DNA of 64,000 nt from Bacteroidota bacterium (GCA_020444515.1 JAHLKX010000009.1:1-64000), one strand, 5' to 3'. Numbered from the stretch's first letter, positions 36,321 through 45,972 are shown. The notes: a model not told the origin generated them from the letters alone. Translations and numbers: made by a program.

Positions 36321-38288
36321 ATGAAACTTTCCATCGTTATTGTAAATTACAATGTAAAATACTTCCTGGAGCAATGCTTGCACTCTGTCAGGAAAGCCAT
36401 TGAAGGGCTCGAAGCAGAGGTTTTGATAGTCGATAATAATTCGGTGGACGGAAGCGTAGAAATGCTCCATGAAAAGTTTCCGGAATTTAACACCCTTGCC
36501 AATGATGAAAACCTTGGCTTTTCAAAGGCCAACAATCTTGCCATTAAGCAATCCAAAGGTGAATTTATATTGCTGTTAAACCCTGATACGGTGGTAGAGG
36601 ACGACACATTCCGAAAAATTATTGATTTCATGGACTCGCATCCAGATGCCGGGGGTTTAGGAGTTAAAATGGTGGATGGAAAGGGGGTATTTCTACCCGA
36701 ATCAAAACGGGGTTTACCGACCCCCTGGGTGGCATTTTATAAAATATTCGGTCTTTCACGACTTTTCCCGAAATCAAAGGTTTTCGGAAAATACCACCTG
36801 GGGTATCTTGATAAGAATCAAACAAGCGAAGTTGAAATTCTTTCAGGCGCTTTTATGCTTTTGCGGAAAACGGTACTGGATACAATCGGCTATCTGGATG
36901 AGACTTTCTTCATGTATGGTGAAGACATTGATCTTTCTTATCGCATTATAAAAGCCGGATATAAGAATTATTATTTCCCGGAAACCAGGATCATTCATTA
37001 CAAAGGTGAAAGTACAAAAAAGAGTAGCATCAACTACGTTCTTGTTTTTTACAATGCGATGATCATATTTGCCCGTAAACATTTTTCAACCCAAAATGCC
37101 CGCAGTCTTTCTTTCCTGATTAATCTGGCCATATATTTCAGGGCTTTCCTGGCAATTTTAAACCGGTTCTTTTCACGGACCCTTGTTCCCATTCTGGATA
37201 CCATTCTTTTGGCCGCGGGTATCATTGCGATCAAAAACTACTGGGAGACCAATATTATTTTCCCTGAAGGGGGAGCTTACCCCATAGAGCTGGTTTCGAT
37301 TGCTTTACCCCTATATGTTTTTACCTGGCTTTTCAGTGTGTATATGAGCGGTGGATACGACCGCCCCATACAGTTATATAAAATTTTGCAGGGACTTGTT
37401 ATTGGCACCATCATCATTCTCATCGGCTATGCCTTGCTGCCCGAAAATTTTCGATTTTCAAGAGCAATTATCGTTTTTGGAGCGGTATGGGGACTCATAG
37501 CAATGGTCGGACTGCGCATCGTATTGCATTTAATGCGTTTCAAAAAATACCAATTGGGTGTAAAAATCAACAAACGGTACCTCATCGCTGGAAACCATGA
37601 TGAAGCCTCAAGGGTTGCCGACCTATTGAGAAAAGCTGATTTAAATCCTGGATTAATCGGACTGGTTTCGGTTAAAGATCCGGAAACTAAAATAGATGGT
37701 TTTATTGGAAGCCTTGATCAAATTAAAGACATCATTAATATTTATAATATTGACGAAGTCATTTTTTGTGCCAGGGATATCCCTGCCCAAAAGATCATTG
37801 ACATCATGTCGGAAATGAATGTTAGTCAGCTCGATTTTAAAATTGCACCTCCTGAAAGTTTATCCATCATTGGCAGCCAGTCAATCAACACCTCGGGTGA
37901 TGCCTATATCATAGAACTTGATTCCATCAGCAAGGTAAATAATCGCAGAAGCAAAAGGTTTTTGGATATCCTGGTATCACTGTTTTTATTGGCCACTTTT
38001 CCCATCGGATTATTCTTTGTAAAAAACCCATTAGGATTCCTCAGGAATATCATTCAGGTTATATTCGCATCTAAAACTTGGGTGGGCTACAGGAAGACCA
38101 AAACGGCCACTGATCACAAACTACCCAAACTTAAAAAAGGGGTCCTTAATCCTTCAGATGTATTAAAAAATAAATCCATCGGTACCGAAACAATGGATCG
38201 CCTGAATCTTCTTTATGCCCGCGACTATAAGATTGTGAATGACCTGAACGTGTTATTGGTGGGTTTTCGAAACCTTGGCAGGTCTTAA
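36321..38288 (+). CDS. GT2 glycosyltransferase fused to membrane and nucleotide-binding polysaccharide domains
   Basis: About 655 residues from the ATG at 36321. Residues 1-240 are a family 2 glycosyltransferase (rhamnosyltransferase-like) with IVIVNYNVK, LLNPDTVVE (DxD-like) and GEDIDLSYR (catalytic ED). Residues about 260-415 hold five or so membrane helices. Residues about 420-530 form a CoA-binding/Rossmann-like domain (RYLIAGNHDEASRVADLLR) as in WbaP/WcaJ-type sugar-phosphate transferases. The tail has one more helix and KRFLDILVSLF, the start of a bacterial sugar-transferase domain whose catalytic part is missing. It appears to be a fusion of a GT2 with a WbaP-like protein that has lost its transferase core. 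Probably acts in surface glycan assembly at the inner membrane. Confidence 0.82.
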   Translation: MKLSIVIVNYNVKYFLEQCLHSVRKAIEGLEAEVLIVDNNSVDGSVEMLHEKFPEFNTLANDENLGFSKANNLAIKQSKGEFILLLNPDTVVEDDTFRKIIDFMDSHPDAGGLGVKMVDGKGVFLPESKRGLPTPWVAFYKIFGLSRLFPKSKVFGKYHLGYLDKNQTSEVEILSGAFMLLRKTVLDTIGYLDETFFMYGEDIDLSYRIIKAGYKNYYFPETRIIHYKGESTKKSSINYVLVFYNAMIIFARKHFSTQNARSLSFLINLAIYFRAFLAILNRFFSRTLVPILDTILLAAGIIAIKNYWETNIIFPEGGAYPIELVSIALPLYVFTWLFSVYMSGGYDRPIQLYKILQGLVIGTIIILIGYALLPENFRFSRAIIVFGAVWGLIAMVGLRIVLHLMRFKKYQLGVKINKRYLIAGNHDEASRVADLLRKADLNPGLIGLVSVKDPETKIDGFIGSLDQIKDIINIYNIDEVIFCARDIPAQKIIDIMSEMNVSQLDFKIAPPESLSIIGSQSINTSGDAYIIELDSISKVNNRRSKRFLDILVSLFLLATFPIGLFFVKNPLGFLRNIIQVIFASKTWVGYRKTKTATDHKLPKLKKGVLNPSDVLKNKSIGTETMDRLNLLYARDYKIVNDLNVLLVGFRNLGRS

Positions 38289-38326
38289 TTGCATTGTTCC
38301 TATTTAATCTACATTAAAATAATTCC

Positions 38327-38334
38327 TAATTTTG
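38327..38334 (+). promoter_or_regulatory. -7 element of E2 gene
   Basis: TAATTTTG followed by C, a full match to TAnnTTTG, 70 bp upstream of the ATG. -33 not clear. Confidence 0.45.
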
Positions 38335-38403
38335 CAGAACTTTTAAAGTATCAATTTGTTCTACGATTAAGCGAAAAACAAAATAATAAAGGTATTCTAA
38401 GCT

Positions 38404-39723
38404 ATGGCAGCATTTGAAATTATAATGCCCAAGTTGGGTGAAAGTATTATCGAAGCAACCATAACCAAATGGTTGGTGAAGGAAGGCGACACCATTGAAG
38501 AGGAGGATCCGCTTGTAGAAATAGCAACGGACAAAGTTGATTCTGAAATCCCCTCCCCTGTTGAAGGAAAAGTGACTAAAATTCATTTTAGTGAAGGAGA
38601 CGTTGTACCTGTCGGTGCAGTGATCGCTATTGTTGATATGGACGGAGGCGATGACACAGGTGACTCCGGTGCGGGTGGTAAATCCGATTCAGAAAAGGAA
38701 GAACCGAAACAGGAATCAAAACCACCAAAAGCAAAAGTTTCAGAAGAAGAAGAAAAACCGGACACAAATCAGGCTACAGACTTTGCCGATTCCAATAAAT
38801 TTTATTCACCCCTGGTGAAAAGCATTGCCAAAAAAGAGAACATCGGTGTGGATGAATTGGATAAACTGAATGGTAGTGGAAAAGATGGACGTGTGACGAA
38901 AAAAGATGTGCTGGAATACCTTGAAAACCGGTCTTCGGGCAAAGAAACCACCACGTCATCGGCGGGTCAATCCCAGACAAGGACGATCGAGACTCCGCCG
39001 GTTTCGGCTGGTGCAGGCGATGAAATTGTTGAAATGGACCGCATGCGTAAACTCATAGCGGATCATATGGTGATGTCGAAGCAAACTTCACCACATGTTA
39101 CCATGTTCCATGAAGTGGATATGACCAATATAACGCTATGGAGAAATAAAATTAAAGACGGTTTTCTGGAGAGAGAAGGAGAGAAATTAACCTTTACACC
39201 CATTTTTATTGAGGCTGCTGCCCGCGCATTGCGGGATTTTCCATTGGTTAATGCATCAGTGGATGGATACAAAATAATCAAACGTCGTCAGGTGAACATT
39301 GGAATGGCCACAGCCCTTCCAAGTGGCAACCTGATCGTACCGGTTATAAAAAATGCTGACCAGAAAAACCTGGTGGGACTGGCCAAAGATGTTAATGATC
39401 TCGCGTCAAGGGCTCGTGCCAATAAACTCAATCCTGATGAAATACAGGGAGGGACTTTTACCATTACCAATTTTGGTCAATTTGGAAATCTCACCGGGGC
39501 ACCCATTATCAACCAGCCGCAAGTTGGAATATTGGGAATAGGGACCATTACCAAGAAGCCCGTGGTTAAAGAGACTCCTCAGGGAGATGTCATTGCCATA
39601 AGACATATCATGATCCTATCACTCGCTTTCGATCATCGCATTGTTGATGGAGCACTGGGAGGTATGTTTTTGCAAAAGGTTGCCGAGTATCTCGAAAATT
39701 TTGATGTAAACCGAACCGTTTAA
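38404..39723 (+). CDS. lipoyl-dependent 2-oxo acid dehydrogenase E2 acyltransferase
   Basis: A 439-residue dihydrolipoamide acyltransferase. The lipoyl domain (1-80) carries the modified Lys in ATDKVDS. An acidic/Lys-Pro linker (about 80-125) precedes a peripheral subunit-binding domain (about 135-170, SPLVKSIAKKENIG) and a catalytic domain (about 200-439) with the HXXXD motif as FDHRIVDGALGG. E1 and E3 are not adjacent. In Bacteroidota such stand-alone E2 genes usually serve branched-chain 2-oxo acid dehydrogenase; the substrate here is uncertain. A structured intergenic region follows. Confidence 0.9.
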   Translation: MAAFEIIMPKLGESIIEATITKWLVKEGDTIEEEDPLVEIATDKVDSEIPSPVEGKVTKIHFSEGDVVPVGAVIAIVDMDGGDDTGDSGAGGKSDSEKEEPKQESKPPKAKVSEEEEKPDTNQATDFADSNKFYSPLVKSIAKKENIGVDELDKLNGSGKDGRVTKKDVLEYLENRSSGKETTTSSAGQSQTRTIETPPVSAGAGDEIVEMDRMRKLIADHMVMSKQTSPHVTMFHEVDMTNITLWRNKIKDGFLEREGEKLTFTPIFIEAAARALRDFPLVNASVDGYKIIKRRQVNIGMATALPSGNLIVPVIKNADQKNLVGLAKDVNDLASRARANKLNPDEIQGGTFTITNFGQFGNLTGAPIINQPQVGILGIGTITKKPVVKETPQGDVIAIRHIMILSLAFDHRIVDGALGGMFLQKVAEYLENFDVNRTV

Positions 39724-39753
39724 ATATCAAAACGGAAAATTTATTATTTTGAA

Positions 39754-39831
39754 AATGATCAAAAGATCATTCCGGCGAAAGAAAACTTTCTCACTACTTG
39801 CAAATTAACAAAGCCGGAATGATCTTTTTTT
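39754..39831 (+). terminator. terminator with competing upstream hairpin, possible attenuator
   Basis: A 15-bp perfect stem, AAAGATCATTCCGGC (39762-39776) with GCCGGAATGATCTTT (39813-39827), ends in a T run to 39831. It encloses a small GAAAG/CTTTC hairpin. The 5' arm segment GATCATT (39765-39771) can also pair with AATGATC just upstream (39754-39760) around an AAAA loop. Pairing with one copy excludes the other. The T run ends 12 nt before the exonuclease ATG, with no promoter in between, so that gene may depend on readthrough. It may also simply be the terminator of the E2 gene. Confidence 0.65.
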
Positions 39832-39843
39832 AAGCATAAACTT

Positions 39844-40668
39844 ATGGAATTAAACCTCACGCGACCAATTGTCTTTATTGATTTAGAAACCACAGGCATC
39901 AATGTTGCCGTCGACCGGATCATTGAGATCAGCATGATCAAAATTCAACCGGAGGGCGAAAAAGAAATTCTCACCGAACGCATCAATCCAACAATTCCCG
40001 TATCCGAACAGGCCTATCAGATCCATGGTATTTCCAATGAAGACCTGAAAGACGAACCTACCTTTGCTGAGAGAGCGGCAGCTTATGCAAATTTCATCGG
40101 TAATGCGGATCTTTCAGGGTACAATGCGATCAAATTTGATATTCCACTTCTGGTTGAAGAGTTTCTTCGTGCTGATGTAGATTTCGAGATCAAAGGACGT
40201 AAGCTGGTCGATGTTCAGAATATCTTCCATAAAATGGAGCCCCGGAATTTGTCTGCCGCTTATAAATTTTATTGCAATAAAGAACTTGAGAATGCACACA
40301 GTGCAGAGGCAGATTCGATGGCCACTTATGAAATATTAAAAGCTCAGCTTGACAGGTATGAAAACATTCCTCATGAAGATAAGGATGGTAAAAAAACATT
40401 TCCAGTGGTAAATGACATTGCGACCCTCTCCGATTTTTCATATCATACACGAAATGCCGATCTCATAGGTCACATCATTTTTAATGAGAAGAACCAGGAA
40501 GTTTTTAATTTCGGTAAGTACAAAGGCAAGTCTGTCGAAAAAACCTTTTCCAACGAACCTCAATACTATGACTGGATGATGAAAAGCCAGTTTCCCCTTT
40601 ATACCAAAAAGGTAATCACCGGTATTTACCTCAGGGGATTCAATAAATCATCGGTCAATTTGAAGTAG
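39844..40668 (+). CDS. 3'-5' exonuclease, DnaQ-like (DEDDh) family
   Basis: A 274-residue protein with an N-terminal exonuclease domain (1-175): motif I FIDLETTG, motif II near YNAIKFDIPLL, and motif III with H and D in NAHSAEADSMATYE, a DEDDh arrangement. The C-terminal ~70 residues (FNFGKYKGKSV...YYDWMMKSQFP) form a small domain seen in Bacteroidota members of the family. A role in DNA repair or proofreading-like trimming is inferred. It begins 12 nt after a terminator, and a bidirectional terminator follows. Confidence 0.88.
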   Translation: MELNLTRPIVFIDLETTGINVAVDRIIEISMIKIQPEGEKEILTERINPTIPVSEQAYQIHGISNEDLKDEPTFAERAAAYANFIGNADLSGYNAIKFDIPLLVEEFLRADVDFEIKGRKLVDVQNIFHKMEPRNLSAAYKFYCNKELENAHSAEADSMATYEILKAQLDRYENIPHEDKDGKKTFPVVNDIATLSDFSYHTRNADLIGHIIFNEKNQEVFNFGKYKGKSVEKTFSNEPQYYDWMMKSQFPLYTKKVITGIYLRGFNKSSVNLK

Positions 40669-40710
40669 AAAATAAACCGATTTCAAGCAGGAATCAACTT
40701 AAGGGCATAA

Positions 40711-40737
40711 AAAAACCTCCATTTTAAGGAGGTTTTA
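40711..40737. terminator. bidirectional intrinsic terminator
   Basis: AAAACCTCC (40712-40720) pairs with GGAGGTTTT (40728-40736) around a 7-nt loop. It lies between the convergent exonuclease (+) and subtilisin (-) genes. Confidence 0.85.
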
Positions 40738-40754
40738 TGATTCATTATTACATC

Positions 40755-42437
40755 TTAATTTTTCATAATTTTCTGTATGGATTGCTGTCCTCCTGATATG
40801 ATCCGCATAACATAAACACCGGGTGATACTTGATCCAAACCTGAAACAGAAATGTTATCTATATTATTCGGAGAAACCTCAAGACGGTAGATCAATTTAC
40901 CTGTAAGGTCAGAAATCTCAATCCTGTCAACCTCCAATTCACGATCTTTTATCATAATGGTAAAATTGCTGGAAAAGGGATTAGGGTAGACAGATAAAGC
41001 ATTATCAAATACGATATCATATCCTGAATTTGTGATCATGTCATGGGCCAGCATGTAATCGGGAATACCATAACCCAGTTGATTGTTAGGATTTTCAGCA
41101 AGCGTTCCGCTTTCCTGTATGGCATTCATAATTTCTGTATTACGTTTATTAGGGTGTGCCTGCCACAAGCAGGAAACCATCCCTGCTGTTATGGGGGATG
41201 AAAAAGAGGTTCCGTTACCACTTGACACCTCACCACTCCATGCACTGATGATGGTAGATCCCTGTCCTTGGGCTACAACATTGGGCTTTAACCGTCCATC
41301 ATAGGTAGGACCTGTTGAACTAAATGAAGCATAATTCCCACCGGCGTCAACAGCACCAATTGAAAAAACACTGTCACCATCAGCCGGAGCCCCGATATAC
41401 TGCCAGGAACCGCCACCGGAATTACCTGCACTGTTCACAACAATCATCCCTTTGCTAACAGCCTTGTCAGCTCCAATGGTAATGGGTGCTGTATTCCCGT
41501 CCATATCTTCATAACTATGATTTTGAGAAGGATCGTCAAATGTTGTATAACCCAATGATGAATTAATGACGTCAGCACCAACACTGTCGGCATATTCCGC
41601 TGCTGACACCCAATTTAATTCCTCTATCAAGTATTCCGAATCACCATCTTCTGAACGCAGGAGCCAGAAAGAGGCTTCAGGCGCAGTACCGACCATTTGC
41701 CCCGGCAGATTGGCACCAATCGTCGATAAAACCATGGTTCCATGGTAATGAGATTCAAATATATTAGGATTTTGGGGATCCACAAAATCTTTGTATCCCA
41801 GGATCTTTTCGTTGTCCCATAAATAATCAAATGCCGCTATCGTATTCGCATTGAGGAATCCGGCATCCAGGATGGCGATGACCATTCCTGTTCCGTTATA
41901 ACCCATATCATGCAATGGGATCCCATTTAACATATTAATTTGATTATAAGCCTGACCGTAGTCATAACTTTGGCCCGAAGTGGTCCCTTTCAAGAATCCT
42001 GTTTCAGGGATCTGGTTATAGGACTCCCTCTCAAAAAATGGCTTACCGAACTTATCTCCCGGTTGATTATTTGTCCCTGTACTTTTTTGAATCGATAAAA
42101 CAAAAGGGAGTGCGTTGATGGCATCCAATACAGCAGAGTTAGCCGCAAATATCGTAACCGAATTGAACCATTTTGAAACATTTAACAAGGTAGCACCTTC
42201 ATTCACCACAGCCTCAATATAAGCCGGGTTAACAGGTAAATCACTTTCATCAATGGGAATATTGTATGCTGCTCGGCGATCAATGGCCCGCTGACTCAGA
42301 AATTGTTCCGGGTTATCAATGGAATAGGGTGAATTATCTTTGTCCGTAAACCTTACCCAATATTTATTGGGTGCAACCTGCCCCAATGCGATATATCCAA
42401 CAATTAAAGTTAAAATAAGTGTAAATACTTTTTTCAT
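40755..42437 (-). CDS. subtilisin-like serine peptidase (S8) with T9SS sorting domain
   Basis: A 560-residue secreted protease. A signal peptide (1-19) is followed by an inhibitor-like prodomain (about 20-130), then an S8 domain with Asp in VIAILDAGFLN (about 191), His in SHYHGTMVLSTIG (about 231) and Ser in GNGTSFSSPITAGM (about 410). The C-terminal ~80 residues are a T9SS type A sorting domain (VYPNPFSSNFTI to QKIMKN). It is cell-surface or released. A -7 element lies just upstream. Monocistronic. Confidence 0.93.
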   Translation of the reverse strand: MKKVFTLILTLIVGYIALGQVAPNKYWVRFTDKDNSPYSIDNPEQFLSQRAIDRRAAYNIPIDESDLPVNPAYIEAVVNEGATLLNVSKWFNSVTIFAANSAVLDAINALPFVLSIQKSTGTNNQPGDKFGKPFFERESYNQIPETGFLKGTTSGQSYDYGQAYNQINMLNGIPLHDMGYNGTGMVIAILDAGFLNANTIAAFDYLWDNEKILGYKDFVDPQNPNIFESHYHGTMVLSTIGANLPGQMVGTAPEASFWLLRSEDGDSEYLIEELNWVSAAEYADSVGADVINSSLGYTTFDDPSQNHSYEDMDGNTAPITIGADKAVSKGMIVVNSAGNSGGGSWQYIGAPADGDSVFSIGAVDAGGNYASFSSTGPTYDGRLKPNVVAQGQGSTIISAWSGEVSSGNGTSFSSPITAGMVSCLWQAHPNKRNTEIMNAIQESGTLAENPNNQLGYGIPDYMLAHDMITNSGYDIVFDNALSVYPNPFSSNFTIMIKDRELEVDRIEISDLTGKLIYRLEVSPNNIDNISVSGLDQVSPGVYVMRIISGGQQSIQKIMKN

Positions 42438-42460
42438 GATATCTTGTCTATTTTGTTTTT

Positions 42461-42468
42461 CAAAATTA
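42461..42468 (-). promoter_or_regulatory. -7 element of subtilisin gene
   Basis: Minus-strand TAATTTTG, a full match, 23 bp upstream of the ATG. The remaining ~210 bp up to the trmD promoter show nothing else recognisable. Confidence 0.45.
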
Positions 42469-42658
42469 ATCTATATTTCTGTTAAAAATCATGACCACAT
42501 GATCCTTTAAAACTATTTAGATTATTAACAGTCCTTTACATTTTATGTTCAGATGCTGTCTTGCCTAAATAGGAACGCTTTTATGCAGTAGGTTTTAAAC
42601 GAATCAATCCTATTACAAATTACATGGAGCATCCATTATTCAGACCACTGGCTGATCA

Positions 42659-42691
42659 TTTGGTTGCATTGAAATGAATTAATTAATTTTG
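42659..42691 (+). promoter_or_regulatory. promoter of trmD
   Basis: TTTG at 42659-42662, a 21-bp spacer, then TAATTTTG at 42684-42691 followed by C. Gives a very short leader before the ATG at 42709. Confidence 0.55.
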
Positions 42692-42708
42692 CAGTTAAAC
42701 TGAACACG

Positions 42709-43389
42709 ATGCATATCGACATTTTAACCATATTTCCTGAGATGTTTGAAGGCCCGTTTAAACATTCCATTTTAAAAAGGGCCCAGGAAAAAGGTCTGGC
42801 ATCCATTGACCTTATTAATATAAGGGATTATGCCATAGATAAACACAAGCGGGTTGATGATTATCAATATGGTGGAGGATCGGGAATGGTAATGATGATA
42901 GAACCCATTGCTCGCTGCATCGATCATCTCAAAGAAAAACGGGCGTATGATGAAATCATTTATATGAGTCCTGATGGTATTTTGTTTAATCAGAAAATTG
43001 CAAATCAACTTTCGGCCTTTAAAAATATTTTGATATTGTGCGGTCATTACAAAGGAATTGATGAACGCATACGCGCGACCTATATAACCCGAGAAATATC
43101 CATCGGGGATTATGTTTTATCCGGTGGTGAATTGGGAGCAGCCGTGGTTGCTGATGCCGTGATCAGATTGATCCCGGGTGTATTGAATGATGAAACATCT
43201 GCCCTTTCCGATTCTTTTCAGGATAATTTGATCTCCTCACCGGTGTATACCCGTCCGGCGGAATTCAGAGGAATGAAAGTTCCTGATGTGTTGCTCTCTG
43301 GAAATGACAAAGCCATCGCTCAATGGCGATTTGACCAGTCAGTGGAAAGGACCCGTGAACGACGACCGGGATTGTTGGATGAGCAATAA
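42709..43389 (+). CDS. trmD: tRNA (guanine-N1-)-methyltransferase TrmD
   Basis: A 226-residue SPOUT methyltransferase that makes m1G37 in tRNAs, preventing +1 frameshifting. The trefoil-knot SAM site is seen in [14 protein letters not shown] and [16 protein letters not shown], and the N-terminus [13 protein letters not shown] is diagnostic. Full length. rplS follows 87 bp downstream with its own promoter, a common trmD-rplS arrangement. Confidence 0.97.
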   Translation: MHIDILTIFPEMFEGPFKHSILKRAQEKGLASIDLINIRDYAIDKHKRVDDYQYGGGSGMVMMIEPIARCIDHLKEKRAYDEIIYMSPDGILFNQKIANQLSAFKNILILCGHYKGIDERIRATYITREISIGDYVLSGGELGAAVVADAVIRLIPGVLNDETSALSDSFQDNLISSPVYTRPAEFRGMKVPDVLLSGNDKAIAQWRFDQSVERTRERRPGLLDEQ

Positions 43390-43409
43390 TAAAAAAATAC
43401 AATTTTCAC

Positions 43410-43441
43410 TTGTTTGATTCAGAAATAAAGCCGTATATTTG
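43410..43441 (+). promoter_or_regulatory. promoter of rplS
   Basis: TTG at 43410-43412, a 21-bp spacer, then TATATTTG at 43434-43441 followed by C. A TTTG at 43413-43416 (17-bp spacer) is the alternative -33. Confidence 0.6.
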
Positions 43442-43476
43442 CACCCATTTTAGAAAACTCCATAAAACAAAGTGTG

Positions 43477-43830
43477 ATGAGCAAGAATGAGTTACTTCAG
43501 TTTGTTGAAGATCAATCCGCAGGTAAGGAATACCCTGATTTTAAAGCCGGGGATACCATTACTGTAAAATATAAAATTAAAGAGGGAAATAAAGAAAGGA
43601 TCCAAAATTTCCAGGGAGTTGTTTTGCAACGTTCAGGACAGGGTGCAACCGAAACCTTCACGGTTCGGAAGATATCAGGGAACGTAGGTGTCGAAAGAAT
43701 TTTCCCTATCACATCTCCATTTATTGAAGAAATTGTAATCAACAAACGAGGCGTTGTCCGCCGTGCACGGATTTTCTACCTTCGAGGATTAAGAGGCAAG
43801 AAAGCCCGTATCAAAGAAAAAAGATATTAA
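43477..43830 (+). CDS. rplS: 50S ribosomal protein L19
   Basis: About 117 residues from the ATG at 43477; a GTG one codon earlier is possible but less likely. L19 lies at the 30S-50S interface. Family blocks seen are FKAGDTITVKYKI, IQNFQGVVLQRSG, and the C-terminal RRARIFYLRGLRGKKARI, rich in Arg/Lys. It has its own promoter and ends at a strong terminator. Confidence 0.96.
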   Translation: MSKNELLQFVEDQSAGKEYPDFKAGDTITVKYKIKEGNKERIQNFQGVVLQRSGQGATETFTVRKISGNVGVERIFPITSPFIEEIVINKRGVVRRARIFYLRGLRGKKARIKEKRY

Positions 43831-43840
43831 TAGAATGGAT

Positions 43841-43872
43841 AAAAAAAGCTGCTTTCGGGCAGCTTTTTTTTT
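43841..43872 (+). terminator. intrinsic terminator of rplS
   Basis: GCTGC (43848-43852) pairs with GCAGC (43859-43863), extended by A/T pairs, with a 6-nt loop and nine T. An A run before it makes it symmetrical. Confidence 0.9.
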
Positions 43873-43965
43873 AAACAAAATCTTTACGCTATAAGTTATC
43901 TTACTTTATTCCTGCAATCAAAAGTTTACCTAATTTTATAACGTCAAAAGATAAATAAATAAAAT

Positions 43966-45939
43966 ATGGAATTTGAACTGTTAAAAGATGTTATCATCAT
44001 TTTTGCCCTGTCGATCCTGGTGATTTATGTATTCAACCGGTTCAAGCTCCATTCCATCATCGGATTTCTGATCACCGGCATCATCACAGGACCTCATGGA
44101 CTCGGCCTCATTAAAAATCTTCACGACGTTGAAGTATTAGCTGAAATAGGCATCGTATTGCTGCTTTTCACCATCGGTATTGAATTTTCGGTTCGCAACC
44201 TGATCAAAGCTAAAAAAGCCGTATTGATTGGAGGGATCTTGCAGGTTGGTATCGTTATCATTCTAACGGCCATCATTGCCAAATTCGCAGGGGCTAGCCT
44301 GAATGAATCGGTATTTATCGGATTTCTCATCGCACTCAGTTCTACAGCCATTGTGTTGCGCATCATCCAAAATCGCGGTGAATTGGGCACTTTTCACGGT
44401 CAGACGACCATGTCAATCCTGATCTTTCAGGATATCATCATTGTTCCTATGATTCTTTTTACACCTTTGCTGGCCGGTGAATCAGATTCAACAGGACAAT
44501 CCATTCTGGTTATTGCCGTTAAAGGGATCGGGTTTATCATCTTCACCATAATTGCTGCAAAATTTATAGTTCCAAAGATACTGCATCAGATAGCCCGCAC
44601 CCAAAACAGGGAGTTATTCCTGCTAACCGTTTTGGTAATCGGATTTGCCACAGCCTGGCTTACATATAATATCGGCATGTCACTTGCACTGGGAGCATTT
44701 ATTGCCGGACTCATCATTTCCGAATCAGAATACAGTGAGCAGGCTTTTGGAAACATTATCCCCTTTCGTGACCTATTCATTAGTTTTTTCTTTGTTTCGG
44801 TAGGGATGCTGCTGGATCTTAACTTTGTAATTGACCATGTTTTACTGGTCATCATTGCAGCCCTTGGACTTATGCTGTTAAAAGCTATCGTGACTGGGTT
44901 TGTTGCTTTTATTCTTGGTTATCCTTTCAAATCTACCCTCATTGTCGGCTTGGCATTAAGCCAAGTCGGTGAATTTTCCTTTGTTTTGTCAGAAGTGGGT
45001 GTTAAATATGGCTTGTTGAGTGAATTCAACAATCAGCTATTCCTGGCATCAGCTGTTATAACCTTATCGCTGACTCCTTTTGTTATAAACTTTGCACCAA
45101 AGCTTGCCGAATATATCCTGAAATTTCCGTTACCGGAAAAGGTGCGATGTGGTTTGAGCAACTTACCAGAGGTCAAAGATGTATCAATGCGTGATCATTT
45201 GATCATTATCGGATATGGGATCAATGGCCGCAATGTAGCACGAGCAGCCAAATATGCCAACATTCCACACGTCATCATCGAAATGAACCCTGATACGGTC
45301 AAAGAAGAAAATGCCAAAGGTGAGATCATTTATTACGGGGATGCAACACAAGAGACCATCCTCCAGCATTCCGGCATCAAAAAGGCTAACATCCTCGTGG
45401 TTACCATTCCCAATCCTGCTGATGCAAGACTTATCACACAGCGGGCCAGGGAATTGAATCCCCATCTGTATATCATTATTCGCACCCGATTTTTACTCGA
45501 TATGCCCCTGTTGCATGAATTGGGTGCCAATGAAGTTATTCCGGAAGAATTTGAAACTTCAGTGGAGATTTTCTCCAGGGTATTGCATAAATACCTGATT
45601 CCGCATGAGGAAATTGAGAAACTGGTCAAAGAAATCCGCACGGATGAATATAAAATGTTCCGTTCCCTCTCCATCAGTGAGGACAAGGAAATTAAAATTG
45701 CCACCCCTCCTGCCATTCCTGATGTCCATTCCATCGCCCTGTCAAAAAACAGTCATCTCACCGGAAAATTGATACGAGATTGCCCCTTTGAAAAACATAA
45801 CCTGGCCCTGGTAGCCATTAGTCGCGATAGCAATCTGATGGCGCATCCGGAAAATACCCTGAGTTTTCAAGAAAACGATATTTTATTTTTTCTCGGGACG
45901 TCTGAAAATTTTGATAAGTTCTATGAAGAACTTGACTGA
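43966..45939 (+). CDS. monovalent cation:proton antiporter with TrkA domains (Kef type)
   Basis: A 657-residue CPA2 transporter. The N-terminal ~385 residues contain about 12-13 helices of the Na+/H+ exchanger fold (HSIIGFLITGIITGPHGLGL, LSSTAIVLRIIQ, ALSQVGEFSFVLSE). A TrkA-N Rossmann domain follows (about 405-530, LIIIGYGINGRNVARAA), then a TrkA-C domain (about 575-655). It probably exchanges K+ or Na+ for H+ at the inner membrane under nucleotide control. No KefF/G-type ancillary subunit is adjacent. Confidence 0.92.
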   Translation: MEFELLKDVIIIFALSILVIYVFNRFKLHSIIGFLITGIITGPHGLGLIKNLHDVEVLAEIGIVLLLFTIGIEFSVRNLIKAKKAVLIGGILQVGIVIILTAIIAKFAGASLNESVFIGFLIALSSTAIVLRIIQNRGELGTFHGQTTMSILIFQDIIIVPMILFTPLLAGESDSTGQSILVIAVKGIGFIIFTIIAAKFIVPKILHQIARTQNRELFLLTVLVIGFATAWLTYNIGMSLALGAFIAGLIISESEYSEQAFGNIIPFRDLFISFFFVSVGMLLDLNFVIDHVLLVIIAALGLMLLKAIVTGFVAFILGYPFKSTLIVGLALSQVGEFSFVLSEVGVKYGLLSEFNNQLFLASAVITLSLTPFVINFAPKLAEYILKFPLPEKVRCGLSNLPEVKDVSMRDHLIIIGYGINGRNVARAAKYANIPHVIIEMNPDTVKEENAKGEIIYYGDATQETILQHSGIKKANILVVTIPNPADARLITQRARELNPHLYIIIRTRFLLDMPLLHELGANEVIPEEFETSVEIFSRVLHKYLIPHEEIEKLVKEIRTDEYKMFRSLSISEDKEIKIATPPAIPDVHSIALSKNSHLTGKLIRDCPFEKHNLALVAISRDSNLMAHPENTLSFQENDILFFLGTSENFDKFYEELD

Positions 45940-45964
45940 TTTTCCTGCTTCCTGCCAAATAGAT

Positions 45965-45972
45965 TATCTTTG
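45965..45972 (+). promoter_or_regulatory. -7 element of diacylglycerol-kinase-family gene
   Basis: TATCTTTG, a full match to TAnnTTTG, 25 bp upstream of the ATG. -33 weak. Confidence 0.45.
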
